IMG/VR virus record: IMGVR_UViG_3300046010_000294
Span: 1-23,580 of that record
Reading direction: 5' to 3' (one strand)
Length of the DNA: 23,580 bases
Source of the DNA: a virus
The translations under genes were made by a program, and so were the position numbers. Below, piece after piece: positions 7,701 through 15,155 of the stretch (its first letter is position 1; the number at the start of each line of letters is the position of its first letter). The notes beneath the pieces are model-generated. The model had not been told where the DNA came from. It was given only the letters and a program-made list of their open reading frames with translations, and ran no database searches.

Positions 7701-10700
7701 GCAAATACTTGGTAATGAACCAAGGATGCTTAGTATTATTGAGCGTACTATCAAAAATCAAGGTGGTACATTTGATTTTTCAGGCGATGTACCAACTACA
7801 GGTATTTCAGTAGCCGTTCGTGGTGCTACACATACCTTCCGATTAGAAAATGCTGCAAACAATCCACAAGGTTGGATTGACTCAGTAGCAGCACACTTTG
7901 AAAAGAATCTTGAAAAGTTTGGTAAAGCAGACCACTTTGGTACATGGGTAGAAGATATTGATGGTGTGCCACATATATGGGCAGAGCCAACCAATGTTAT
8001 TATGGACCGTACCGAGGCTGTTAAACTTGGCGTAGAAAGAAACCAAAAGTCAATAGCAGATTTGGCTGCTATTACTAGAGGTGATTGGGACAACGCATTT
8101 ATTGCAACGAGAGGAACAGGCGATGAAAGAGCCACAGCAAGGTTTGCATTGGGTCAAGGCACCCAAGCCAGTGTCGGAAATGTCACCGCAAGAGCGCAAA
8201 GAGTTCGCCCAACTCTTAGCACAAAGAGCACTAGAGAGCGCATTGCAGAATTATCCGAGTCCCTCTCCAGTAAACGAGAATACCCAACCGCAGGTTTAGC
8301 GCAGGTTGTTCGTGAGGCTGCCGATATGCAGGCTACCTCTAAGAAGAATTTAGAAAATTTACTTAATAGATTAGATGCTCGTATTGTTGAAGAAACAAGA
8401 ATCGGTGCACCTAAACAAATACAAGGTACTGGTCGTAGAGTTATTACTCTTTATGATGGTACTAAGGTAGAAATTGATGATGCTTTCCGTGGTGAGTTAG
8501 GTCAGATTCTATATGACCGCACGGACAACACAGACTCATATCGTAGGTTTGTAGACCATCCATCACAATTTTTTGCTGCTGAACATAATAACTTTGTTGA
8601 AGATGTATTAACCCCTAATATGCCAGATTACTATTCTGGTTGGGCTAATCAACTTAATACTTTCTTCCGTTCACCTGATGGTCGTATAGACCCATTAGTT
8701 CAACAAATGTTAGATGGTGTACGCCCAGAAGAAATAGTTAAATGGTTGCGTAAACCAGAAAATGTAGGCTATGCACGCAGGTTTAACATTGATGTTCCTG
8801 GCATTAAAGTACCATCAGAGCGTTTAAACGCAAGCATAGAAGCAGATGACTTTGTTGGTGATTTATACAGTGCATTTAATAGATACTTACCAGACTCACA
8901 AATGCAAGAGGCATTTCGTACTGGTGAAGTAACTGAAACATGGTTGCGTAACCACTTTAAAAATGCTACTGAATTACCAGATATTGTTGGTCGTATTGTT
9001 CCAACTAGCCCACAGGCTCGTAATATTATGGATGCTACGGCTAAGGTTATTGACAAGGCGTTTTACTTCCTTGGCTCATTACCTGAAACAACCCTTGCTC
9101 GTCATCCATTGGCTAGAGCAATATACCGTTCAGACTATCAAGACAAACTTGATGTGGCTTTATCAACCAAGCGTTTAAACACTGGCAATACTAAGGCTGA
9201 ATTAACTGTAGATGAGATTAATAACCTGCGCAGAGATGTAGTTGAAAGCACTCGCAAAGAGGTTAATAAAACACTATTTACAATTATTCGTAAGTCTTAT
9301 GCTGGTGAAAAGATGCGGTTTATTATGCCGTTCTTTAACGCATGGGAAAATACTATTCGCCGTTGGAGCGGACTTGCTACTGAAAATCCAGCAGTTATCG
9401 CTCGTGCTGGACAAATAGTTTCATCACTTCGTAACCAACCAAATGTTATTGACAAAGAAGGCAACCTAACAACTGAGTTTTCTTATGACAATAAGATTGT
9501 TGTTCCTATGTCAGAAGGTGTAATAAGCGCTGTTGAGAAGATTCCTGGCTGGGGTAAAGGTATGGCTGATGCCATCCGTGCTACTGGTATGCAAGTATCT
9601 ATTCCAGTACGAAGCCTTGATGTTCTATTCCAAGGTGAAGCATTAGCAGGATTTGGTCCTTTAGTAGTATTACCAGTTAATGAATTGGTTAAGGCTAAGC
9701 CAGACTTAGAAGATATATTTACATCCTCAGTTCTTCCAGTGCTACCTTTTGGTACACAAGAAGGTGTATTGCGCCAGTTACTTCCACCTGCAGCACAGAA
9801 ACTAGCATCACTTGCAGGACAAGATGAACTATGGAGCCGTACATTTAATACAGTTTATCGTTATGAGTTAATTAAATATAACTTAGGCGAGCGCGAAAAG
9901 ATGCCAAGTCTTGAAGAAGTATCCAAGTTAACTAATGACTTCTATAAGGTTCGTATTTTATCTAACCTTGTAATGCCATTTGCTGCTCAATATGATTCAC
10001 CGTTAAGTTTCTACTCACAACAATTCCGTAAGTTACAGGATGTTTATGGTAGAGATGCTGAAGTGTTATTCCTTGAAATGTATCCAGAGATGGGTCCAGC
10101 CTTGGTTAGTTCTTCATTTAATCCAACAGGCGCTCAAGCATCACAAAAGGCATTTACTAATATCAAGAGATATGGTGAGTTAGTAAGCCAAATTGGTCAG
10201 ACAGCACCTGAAATGATTGGGTTCTTAGTTAATGACCCAGATGGTAAGTATGACTTTTCAGAGGCTGTATACGCATGGCAATATGGAAATGCACCAGTTC
10301 CTGGTTCAACAGATAAATTCCGTGAACGCCGTGACCCTGCACAACTTAAGCGTGATGCTAATATCAAAGTTGGTTGGATTGAGTTCCGTAAGAATATGAA
10401 CTTACTTGATTCACAACTACAAGCACAGGGTTATGAATCATATAATGACTCAGGCGCTGAAGAATTACAGGCTCTTAAACAATTAATGGTTGCTGATTTA
10501 TCACAAAGAAATGCAGACTGGCAGGCTGACTATCTAAATGTAGATAGAGGCAAGTGGATTTATAGGATGCAGGCTATGAATAGCATGTTATCTAATCCAA
10601 AATGGATGGCAGATAATAGTAACCGTCAGGTAGTACAAGCCATGGCTATCTACCTACAAACAAGAGGACAAATAGCCAGAGAGTTACAAACTCGTAAGGC

Positions 10701-10851
10701 TTATGGACAAGCATCTACATTGGCAGCAGAAGATAATGCTGATTTAGATGGATACTGGAACTCAGTAGTATCACAATTAAAAAATGGTTCACCTGAGTTT
10801 GAAGATTTCTACAACCGCTTTTTACAAAATGACCCTGTGACCTTGGGATAG
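4741..10851 (+). CDS. Giant virion protein (polyvalent type) with ADP-ribosyltransferase-like domain
   Basis: A 2036-residue protein uninterrupted over 6.1 kb. The clearest domain is near residues 739-970: LYHGST (741-746), then FSQDTAEQYA (762-771), then two beta-rich stretches, one ending NGIGKVV and VLVDPEMVEGFG. This order matches ADP-ribosyltransferase folds found in large phage 'polyvalent' proteins, which can be injected with DNA. Later landmarks are a KWLRKPENVGYARR motif (~1334-1347) and MPFFNAWENTI (~1526-1536), which recall segments common in such proteins. No signal peptide is seen. The N-terminal ~730 and C-terminal ~500 residues are mostly helical with no recognised fold. Residues ~1128-1187 differ in codon use and underlie the overprinted gene at 8123-8299. 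Location between portal and capsid suggests an internal or ejected virion component. The virion role is inferred and ADP-ribosylation activity is unproven. Confidence 0.75.
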   Translation: MSFSDILGNAAQKLQGNGFANEIGLPSMLFDLASVSSNDKNWVGDAFNFAGNAFRTTLQATTYPIRKPVGAAFEKVLLPTAMVSYETGGRYLRQPLSAALTTLATGDVKKAWENKEEVSPGQALSYLQSKWSFGILGPNELANDFNIFDPNDRKKFDEDWAARGLSGAYDTFFTTVTDPLGKLGKAAGLARKAVVTRPLGAVDTNANKLLKDFLMPKTLRSVKVISPQTLARTINEGREEGGEIYNTLSWFAKSDRVAVRKHPLVEASNDADTLSYLLGEAKTVDDVADTFVAAARLGTNKEIGSASARLIAKRRDLAFVLDKINDTTDLDKKVLDNIPTNGIVDDVNKLDSADELVKQVEADPYYRMIRSFNEKPADLSKRTFGKPVFEKLAISRAESKAARIKGIDQPTKFPTVGVIQPTKYHPLVAVVNFGIKKVGDAFQEKPAGYVNFNDSDSFGEMRAFGEQLRRLVGQDAQPIIDEHTRAYLRAGGLPELRSTVAVSFEDLAVSAVNRKLGLTDEQGLFIWNQYKSRRQSALDTIRDRKFLMTDDDVILKIPYLERQGANALPMVDLENYARVLEANKGVLKSIGRKGEIIDPDSMRYVTGILNDMWKASVLLRLGYTIRNVSEATLSILGKGYGLLALSDLNRDGFKSWYNNRVQGIERLADRTLVNKGLREDSIQLRKQLAESQSEIFATEKVINEARLYAEAAERLFLQGKLSEAQYKELLELSEYVSGQYLYHGSTTPLRTLDKNRPLAMSFSQDTAEQYADAGMPRISASEIYKRLSGRAYPLPKNLVSRETGELIKPPARKPSLSMQTIGNDMREGFINTVNNGNVVEVLNPQTGRWTTIDPNTVSQKLLTTAEFRIKKPGNQGAVIGQKVYGLEVDLRTENLRSPRLNLVDYPELKNVLGIERGTPRNRAAWEGKEKPLLDWMRANGIGKVVLPDNKANGRATVLVDPEMVEGFGQSPFVTLTQRRLDSVKRQQQILGNEPRMLSIIERTIKNQGGTFDFSGDVPTTGISVAVRGATHTFRLENAANNPQGWIDSVAAHFEKNLEKFGKADHFGTWVEDIDGVPHIWAEPTNVIMDRTEAVKLGVERNQKSIADLAAITRGDWDNAFIATRGTGDERATARFALGQGTQASVGNVTARAQRVRPTLSTKSTRERIAELSESLSSKREYPTAGLAQVVREAADMQATSKKNLENLLNRLDARIVEETRIGAPKQIQGTGRRVITLYDGTKVEIDDAFRGELGQILYDRTDNTDSYRRFVDHPSQFFAAEHNNFVEDVLTPNMPDYYSGWANQLNTFFRSPDGRIDPLVQQMLDGVRPEEIVKWLRKPENVGYARRFNIDVPGIKVPSERLNASIEADDFVGDLYSAFNRYLPDSQMQEAFRTGEVTETWLRNHFKNATELPDIVGRIVPTSPQARNIMDATAKVIDKAFYFLGSLPETTLARHPLARAIYRSDYQDKLDVALSTKRLNTGNTKAELTVDEINNLRRDVVESTRKEVNKTLFTIIRKSYAGEKMRFIMPFFNAWENTIRRWSGLATENPAVIARAGQIVSSLRNQPNVIDKEGNLTTEFSYDNKIVVPMSEGVISAVEKIPGWGKGMADAIRATGMQVSIPVRSLDVLFQGEALAGFGPLVVLPVNELVKAKPDLEDIFTSSVLPVLPFGTQEGVLRQLLPPAAQKLASLAGQDELWSRTFNTVYRYELIKYNLGEREKMPSLEEVSKLTNDFYKVRILSNLVMPFAAQYDSPLSFYSQQFRKLQDVYGRDAEVLFLEMYPEMGPALVSSSFNPTGAQASQKAFTNIKRYGELVSQIGQTAPEMIGFLVNDPDGKYDFSEAVYAWQYGNAPVPGSTDKFRERRDPAQLKRDANIKVGWIEFRKNMNLLDSQLQAQGYESYNDSGAEELQALKQLMVADLSQRNADWQADYLNVDRGKWIYRMQAMNSMLSNPKWMADNSNRQVVQAMAIYLQTRGQIARELQTRKAYGQASTLAAEDNADLDGYWNSVVSQLKNGSPEFEDFYNRFLQNDPVTLG
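8123..8299 (+). CDS. Candidate overprinted 58-aa gene inside the giant gene
   Basis: Read in the second frame relative to the giant gene. ATG 8123 has GAGAGGA at 8109-8115, seven bases upstream, and the stop is TAG at 8297-8299. The product looks like a natural soluble protein: a Pro/Lys-rich start (HWVKAPKPVSEM), a helix-capping SPQERKEF followed by a clearly amphipathic helix (LLAQRALESALQNY, residues 31-44), and a Pro/Asn/Gln tail. In the same bases the giant frame uses codons rare elsewhere in that gene (tcc, ctc, gtc, gcg, cga) and encodes a low-complexity Arg/Ser/Thr/Ala linker, as expected when another frame is under selection. Function unknown. Alternatives are chance, or a segment captured from another gene that stayed open in both frames. 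Confidence 0.5.
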   Translation: MKEPQQGLHWVKAPKPVSEMSPQERKEFAQLLAQRALESALQNYPSPSPVNENTQPQV

Positions 10852-10855
10852 GAAT

Positions 10856-12070
10856 ATGACAGAAAAAGAAAAACTAGAACTTATCAAAGAAAAGTATCCT
10901 AACTACAGAGATGTATTTTCACAGAGTGAATTAGATAGTCTTGTAAGGGAACTTGATGACCCTGAGAAACTAACTTTATTTCGTGAAAGAGGCGTAACCC
11001 AAATATTGGGTGGTGCTGCTTTGGGCGGATTGGGTGCTGGTGCTGTTAAAGGTGCTCAGGCTGTTAAAGGTTTAGCAAAGGCTGTAACTTCTCGTAAAGC
11101 CAAAACTACTGCAGCAGAGGCTACTGGCGAGGCAGTTAAAAAGCGTAAAATAATTACCCCTAAAAGAGTAATTGGTGCTGCTGCGGTTGCAACTGGTATT
11201 AACATAATAGATAGTCTTTTTGGTGGTGATGAGGAACAGGTTGCTGCTCAAGAAAAAGCATTAGAAGAACAAACAACCATGAATACTCAGTTGCAGTTTG
11301 CTCAAATGCAAGCAAGTGGTATTGATACTGAAGCGTTACTAAGTACGCCAGCAGGACAACAAATTTTAAAAAATCCTAACTTTAATGCAGGAGCAATTTT
11401 AGGAACTGGAGTAATGCCTAATATAGGTATGACTGGTGTATATGTAGGTGGTGAAACACAGGTTCGCCGTAGAAAACCTACTCTTGCAGAGCAAGGTAGT
11501 GTATCTTTAACAGAGTGGAAACAACAGTTTCCTATTGCTAATCCAACAGAACTTAACAAATGGAAGAAAACTCTTGTAGATGCTGGAGTAGTAAGTGCTA
11601 GTGCAGGATTAGCAGAGTTACAAAAACAATGGGAAGCATGGGGTCAGGAATCTATAAATGCTTCTCGCCTTGGACAAAAACTTAGCCCTTATGATTTATT
11701 AAATATCCAACGAGGACTATGGGGTGGCGGTACTGGTGGACCTTCATACCAAGTCCAACTAATGAAAGAAGAAAACTCTAAGGCTTTGTTTAAACAAGGC
11801 ATAGAGGCTCTTACTGGCAGAATTGTTGATGATGCTCAAGCAGAAGAATTTGCTAAGTTAGTTACAAAGAAACAACTTAAGACACCTACAAAGACTGAAA
11901 CTAAAACTGTTGGCGGTAAAAGAGTTAGCGTTACAACTCCTGGCTTTGGTGAGTCAGAGGCTGCTGCATTAGTTAAGAAGCGTGCCCAAGAAGACCCAAT
12001 GTTTGCAGAGTTCCAAACAGCAAATGTGTTTGGTTCTGCCTTAGAAAAAGCGTTAGGAGTTAGAGGTTAA
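10856..12070 (+). CDS. Probable internal/ejection protein, 404 aa, with two membrane-active segments
   Basis: Not recognised by name. The N-terminal ~45 residues are charged and helical. Two small-residue hydrophobic stretches follow: about 49-66 (ILGGAALGGLGAGAV) and 105-124 (VIGAAAVATGINIIDSLFGG), separated by a basic linker. The rest is mixed helical, with a Lys/Thr-rich patch near 345-360 and a helical C-terminus. Gly/Ala-rich hydrophobic segments of this kind occur in phage proteins that insert into the host membrane during DNA entry, which fits its place after the giant protein, but that role is inferred. AGGAA precedes the start, five bases after the giant gene's stop. Its stop overlaps the next ATG as TAATG at 12068-12072. 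Confidence 0.75.
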   Translation: MTEKEKLELIKEKYPNYRDVFSQSELDSLVRELDDPEKLTLFRERGVTQILGGAALGGLGAGAVKGAQAVKGLAKAVTSRKAKTTAAEATGEAVKKRKIITPKRVIGAAAVATGINIIDSLFGGDEEQVAAQEKALEEQTTMNTQLQFAQMQASGIDTEALLSTPAGQQILKNPNFNAGAILGTGVMPNIGMTGVYVGGETQVRRRKPTLAEQGSVSLTEWKQQFPIANPTELNKWKKTLVDAGVVSASAGLAELQKQWEAWGQESINASRLGQKLSPYDLLNIQRGLWGGGTGGPSYQVQLMKEENSKALFKQGIEALTGRIVDDAQAEEFAKLVTKKQLKTPTKTETKTVGGKRVSVTTPGFGESEAAALVKKRAQEDPMFAEFQTANVFGSALEKALGVRG

Positions 12071-13098
12071 TGGTAGACGAAAGAGATAAAATCAGACAAA
12101 GGCTTGGTCTATCTCCATTAGATGCAGCCCCAGGTTTTCCAGCAAATCCTTTTGTTGAATCAACTCCAGCAACTACTGCAAAACCAACTGCATCCACACC
12201 ATCTATTTCAACATGGATTATTAACTTACTTAAAAATGAGCCACAACTTAAGGCTATTTATGATGCAGTAAGAAATCCAGCAACTGGTGAATTTATCTAT
12301 AGCGCTGATGCTATTGCAGATATGATTTCAAGTAGTGATTGGTATTTAAGCAAGGGTCCTACTGTTGCGGGTAATATTGCAGGCAGACAAAGATACGGTG
12401 AAAAGTGGTATCAAGACAGAGTAAATCAATATAAAGTTACTGTATCTGGTATTGCTAATGGTATGGGTATTAATGCTTCTGACCCTACGGTTGCTACATA
12501 TTTAAGCAGTCTTGCCGAAGCATCTTTTTTAAATGGTTGGGATTCTGACTATATTGAGAATACTATTATTGGTAATGCTGATGTAGTATCAAAAGCAAGT
12601 GGTGGTTTATATCAATCTAAGATAGATGACATTAGGTCTTACGGTAAATTAATGGGTGTTGATGTAAGTCAAACAACCGCTAATGGTTATTTAAATAGAC
12701 TTATTGGAACTGTAACTCCTCAAGGGTTAAGAGTTAAAACCACATCAGAAGCAATTAAAAAAGAGATTGCTGATAAACAGGCTTTGTTATATCCGTTCTT
12801 TTCTGATGACTTTGCTGCTGGTCGTACTCTATGGGATGTTACCTCACTACAACGCAAGAAGTGGGCTGACCTATTAGAGGTAGACGAAGATAGTTTAAAT
12901 TGGGACGACCCATTATGGAAAGATGGAAAAATCTTTACCATGGTAGATGAGAAAACTGGCAAGGTAGTACAACGCCCTGCATGGGATGCAGAGAAACTTA
13001 TTAAAGCCGATGAGCGTTGGCAATATACAGAAAACGGAACTCGTACTTACGAGGGATTAGGAGCAGCCATGCTTAGAAGGATGCAGTTTGTAAAATAA
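12070..13098 (+). CDS. Probable internal virion protein, 342 aa, N-terminus MVDERDKIR
   Basis: Unrecognised family. It starts with MVDERDKIR, the same nine residues that start the next gene, followed by a Pro/Thr/Ala-rich linker (about residues 18-48). Then comes a globular, Trp/Tyr-containing helical body of about 290 residues ending in a basic helix (AAMLRRMQFVK). No signal peptide or clear membrane segment is seen. Modest SD-like AGGAG and GAGG words lie before the overlapping TAATG start, so translation is probably coupled to the 404-residue gene. Given the neighbourhood (giant protein upstream, capsid module downstream), a head-internal or ejected protein is most likely. A connector component is the alternative. 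Confidence 0.75.
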   Translation: MVDERDKIRQRLGLSPLDAAPGFPANPFVESTPATTAKPTASTPSISTWIINLLKNEPQLKAIYDAVRNPATGEFIYSADAIADMISSSDWYLSKGPTVAGNIAGRQRYGEKWYQDRVNQYKVTVSGIANGMGINASDPTVATYLSSLAEASFLNGWDSDYIENTIIGNADVVSKASGGLYQSKIDDIRSYGKLMGVDVSQTTANGYLNRLIGTVTPQGLRVKTTSEAIKKEIADKQALLYPFFSDDFAAGRTLWDVTSLQRKKWADLLEVDEDSLNWDDPLWKDGKIFTMVDEKTGKVVQRPAWDAEKLIKADERWQYTENGTRTYEGLGAAMLRRMQFVK

Positions 13099-14534
13099 TG
13101 GTTGACGAGAGAGATAAAATTAGAGCAGCACGGGCTGGCAGTGCGCCTGCTGGTTCCGTTGCTGCCCCTAAAGTAGGTTCAGTATCTGAAGTTAGTGGAT
13201 TAAAAATTACTGGTACAGAGCGTAATGCTGCTAAAGAAGCAGAAGCAAAAGCGATTGGTTATAGCGCAGAATATATTGCTTCTCGTGGTGGTATTAATGC
13301 ACAAGGTTATTTTAATGATACTCCATTATCTGGACAATTAAGTGCTGCTGAATATAAATCAGTAACTAAACCAGATGGAACTATTAATACTTCAGGCATG
13401 GCTCGTATTCTTCAAGAAAAACAAATTGCTGAATTAGTTGCCCAAGGCATGTCTAAAGATGAGGCTACTAGAAGAATCTCTGCTCAGTATGGAGAGTTTG
13501 GTATTGGTGGTGGTACACCTGCTGCTGGAGGCATTACACCCTTAACTGGTGGAACTACTCCTACTGGAGGTGCTGCACTAGGTGGTGGCATGGTTACTCA
13601 GGCAGATGTTCAGAAGGCTGTAACAGATGCACTTGCTACCCAACAGGCTAAATATGATTCTTTGGCTAAACAAGCAGCAGCCGAAAAAGAAGCAACAATT
13701 CTTGCTACTCGTACTAAGGCTAAAGATAAGTTAACTGCAATGTTAGCAGCATATAATCTTCAAGGACTTGCAACTTATATTGATGAAGAAATTTTAAAAG
13801 ATACATCAGAAGAAATGATTTTGTTAGGTCTTTATGACCAACCTTCATATAAGACACGCTTTCCTGGTATGGATGCTTTGCGTAAAGCAGGTCGTGTAAT
13901 TAGCGAAGATGAGTATACCAAGATAGAAAACGCTATGATGCAGACTGCTAGATTTTTTGATTTACCAAAAGGTTTTTATGACAACCCAGATGATTTTGGT
14001 AAGTTAATTGGTAATCAAGTATCTGCCAAAGAATATCAAGACCGCTTACAAGTAGGTCAAGATTTGGCTCGTACTCTTAATCCAGCAATTAAACAACAAC
14101 TAACAGATTTCTATGCTGTAGGCGAAGGTGATTTAACAGCCTATGTTCTTGACCCAGATAGGGCTTTATCATTAATTCAGAAGCAGGCTAAGGCTGCAAC
14201 CTTTGTAGGTCTAAGTCGTGCTGCTGGATTTAAGATGCCTGAGATTAGTGCTGGCGTTGCAGAAAATATTGTTGCTACTGAACCTTATGCTAAATTAACT
14301 GAGGCTCAGATGCAAGCAAAGATTGGTCAAGCAGGCGAACTTCGTAAAGAACAACAACGCCTAAGCCAAATTGAAGGCATGACATATAACGAGCAAGAAG
14401 CCTTAGATGCAGTTATTGGTGGAGATACACAAGCAATACTTGCATCACAACAAAGAGCACAGCGTGAAGTTTCTCGCTTCCGTGGTCGCTCAGGCGTAAC
14501 AGGCTCAAGCCTTGGTGCTCCAGTAAGCATCTAA
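13098..14534 (+). CDS. Probable internal virion protein, 478 aa, N-terminus MVDERDKIR
   Basis: It opens with the same MVDERDKIR as the upstream gene, then a Gly/Thr/Ala-rich spacer (up to ~165). A helical region with coiled-coil potential (~165-215) and a helical body with LLGLYDQPSYKTRFPGM and FDLPKGFYDNPDDF motifs follow. The C-terminal ~85 residues are Gln/Arg/Ala-rich (EQQRLSQIEG, QRAQREVSRFRGR) and may bind nucleic acid or other virion proteins. The start overlaps the previous stop (TAATG) and has no close SD, which points to translational coupling. Outside the shared nonapeptide I see no obvious similarity to the 342-residue protein. A role in the head interior or in DNA ejection is inferred from position only. 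Confidence 0.75.
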   Translation: MVDERDKIRAARAGSAPAGSVAAPKVGSVSEVSGLKITGTERNAAKEAEAKAIGYSAEYIASRGGINAQGYFNDTPLSGQLSAAEYKSVTKPDGTINTSGMARILQEKQIAELVAQGMSKDEATRRISAQYGEFGIGGGTPAAGGITPLTGGTTPTGGAALGGGMVTQADVQKAVTDALATQQAKYDSLAKQAAAEKEATILATRTKAKDKLTAMLAAYNLQGLATYIDEEILKDTSEEMILLGLYDQPSYKTRFPGMDALRKAGRVISEDEYTKIENAMMQTARFFDLPKGFYDNPDDFGKLIGNQVSAKEYQDRLQVGQDLARTLNPAIKQQLTDFYAVGEGDLTAYVLDPDRALSLIQKQAKAATFVGLSRAAGFKMPEISAGVAENIVATEPYAKLTEAQMQAKIGQAGELRKEQQRLSQIEGMTYNEQEALDAVIGGDTQAILASQQRAQREVSRFRGRSGVTGSSLGAPVSI

Positions 14535-14546
14535 ACAAACAGAATC

Positions 14547-14574
14547 CCCACCCTGACCAACCAGCCCAGGGGGG
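14547..14574 (+). terminator. GC-rich hairpin closing the giant-protein block
   Basis: CCC-A-CCCTG (14547-14555) pairs with CAGGGGGG (14567-14574), eight pairs with one bulged A, around an 11-base loop that can itself pair CTG with CAG. It lies 12 bases after the 478-residue gene. There is no T-run, so it may act as a processing or attenuation hairpin rather than a true intrinsic terminator. Confidence 0.35.
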
Positions 14575-14610
14575 CGTAAAAGTCTGGTAGCAATAGCCGT
14601 AATAGTTTCC

Positions 14611-14619
14611 CCGAACTTA
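14611..14619 (+). promoter_or_regulatory. Shared intergenic word CCGAACTTA (copy 2)
   Basis: Second exact copy of the nine-base word seen at 4291-4299. It lies in the 128-base gap between the hairpin at 14547-14574 and the scaffold-like gene, a sensible place for a promoter of the capsid operon. No clear -35/-10 pair surrounds it. Confidence 0.25.
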
Positions 14620-14662
14620 TACGAGGATTGCGAATACAACTAATAGAAAAGGGAGAAGGTAG

Positions 14663-15115
14663 ATGGCTACCAATTACTACGATGACGATGAAGATAACGA
14701 CACAACAACTGATGTTGTTGGTCAACTCCGAAAAGTCAACCGCACACTTGAAAAGCGTGCAAAAGAACTAGAACAGGAGTTGGCAGGTCTTAAATCACAG
14801 ACTCGTCAGCGTACTGTCAAGGATGTACTACAGGCAAAGGGATTAAATCCAAAGATTGCTGCACTCATACCACAAGATATAGAACCCTCAGATGAGGCTC
14901 TTATGAAGTGGATTGAAGATTACGGTGATGTGTTTGGAATCCAAACCCCAACAGAAGAAAAGCCTGCAGAAAAAAGTCCCGAAATTAAAGCACAAGCAAG
15001 AATCAATAACATAGTCGCCACTGGCACTGCGCCAGATATTGACGAAGATGCTTTTGCAAAGATTGCCAGTGCTAAGACTAAAGAGGACTTAGACATACTC
15101 CTTGGTTTGAACTAA
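14663..15115 (+). CDS. Capsid scaffold-like protein
   Basis: Scaffolding proteins guide capsid protein into a procapsid and then leave. The 150-residue product has the right form: an acidic N-terminus (DDDEDND), a coiled-coil stretch (about 18-50, LRKVNRTLEKRAKELEQELAGL), a short folded part with GLNPKIAALIP and SDEALMKWIEDYGDVFG, a Lys/Glu/Pro linker, and a C-terminal helix (TKEDLDILLGLN). It lies immediately upstream of the major capsid gene. GGGAG (14651-14655) is well placed for ATG 14663. No protease motif is seen. The call is by composition and position rather than by a diagnostic motif. Confidence 0.75.
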   Translation: MATNYYDDDEDNDTTTDVVGQLRKVNRTLEKRAKELEQELAGLKSQTRQRTVKDVLQAKGLNPKIAALIPQDIEPSDEALMKWIEDYGDVFGIQTPTEEKPAEKSPEIKAQARINNIVATGTAPDIDEDAFAKIASAKTKEDLDILLGLN

Positions 15116-15155
15116 ACAACTTATACATCAACCCACTCACTAGGAGGTGAACCCA

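Noticed and set aside
7758-8135. Antisense 125-codon ORF in the giant gene
   Set aside because: Ser/Pro/Val-rich shadow, no SD seen, and it crosses normal coding sequence of the giant gene.
8963-9178. Nested + frame ORF in the giant gene
   Set aside because: Leu/Thr/Val-rich shadow with normal codon use in the main frame and no supporting SD.
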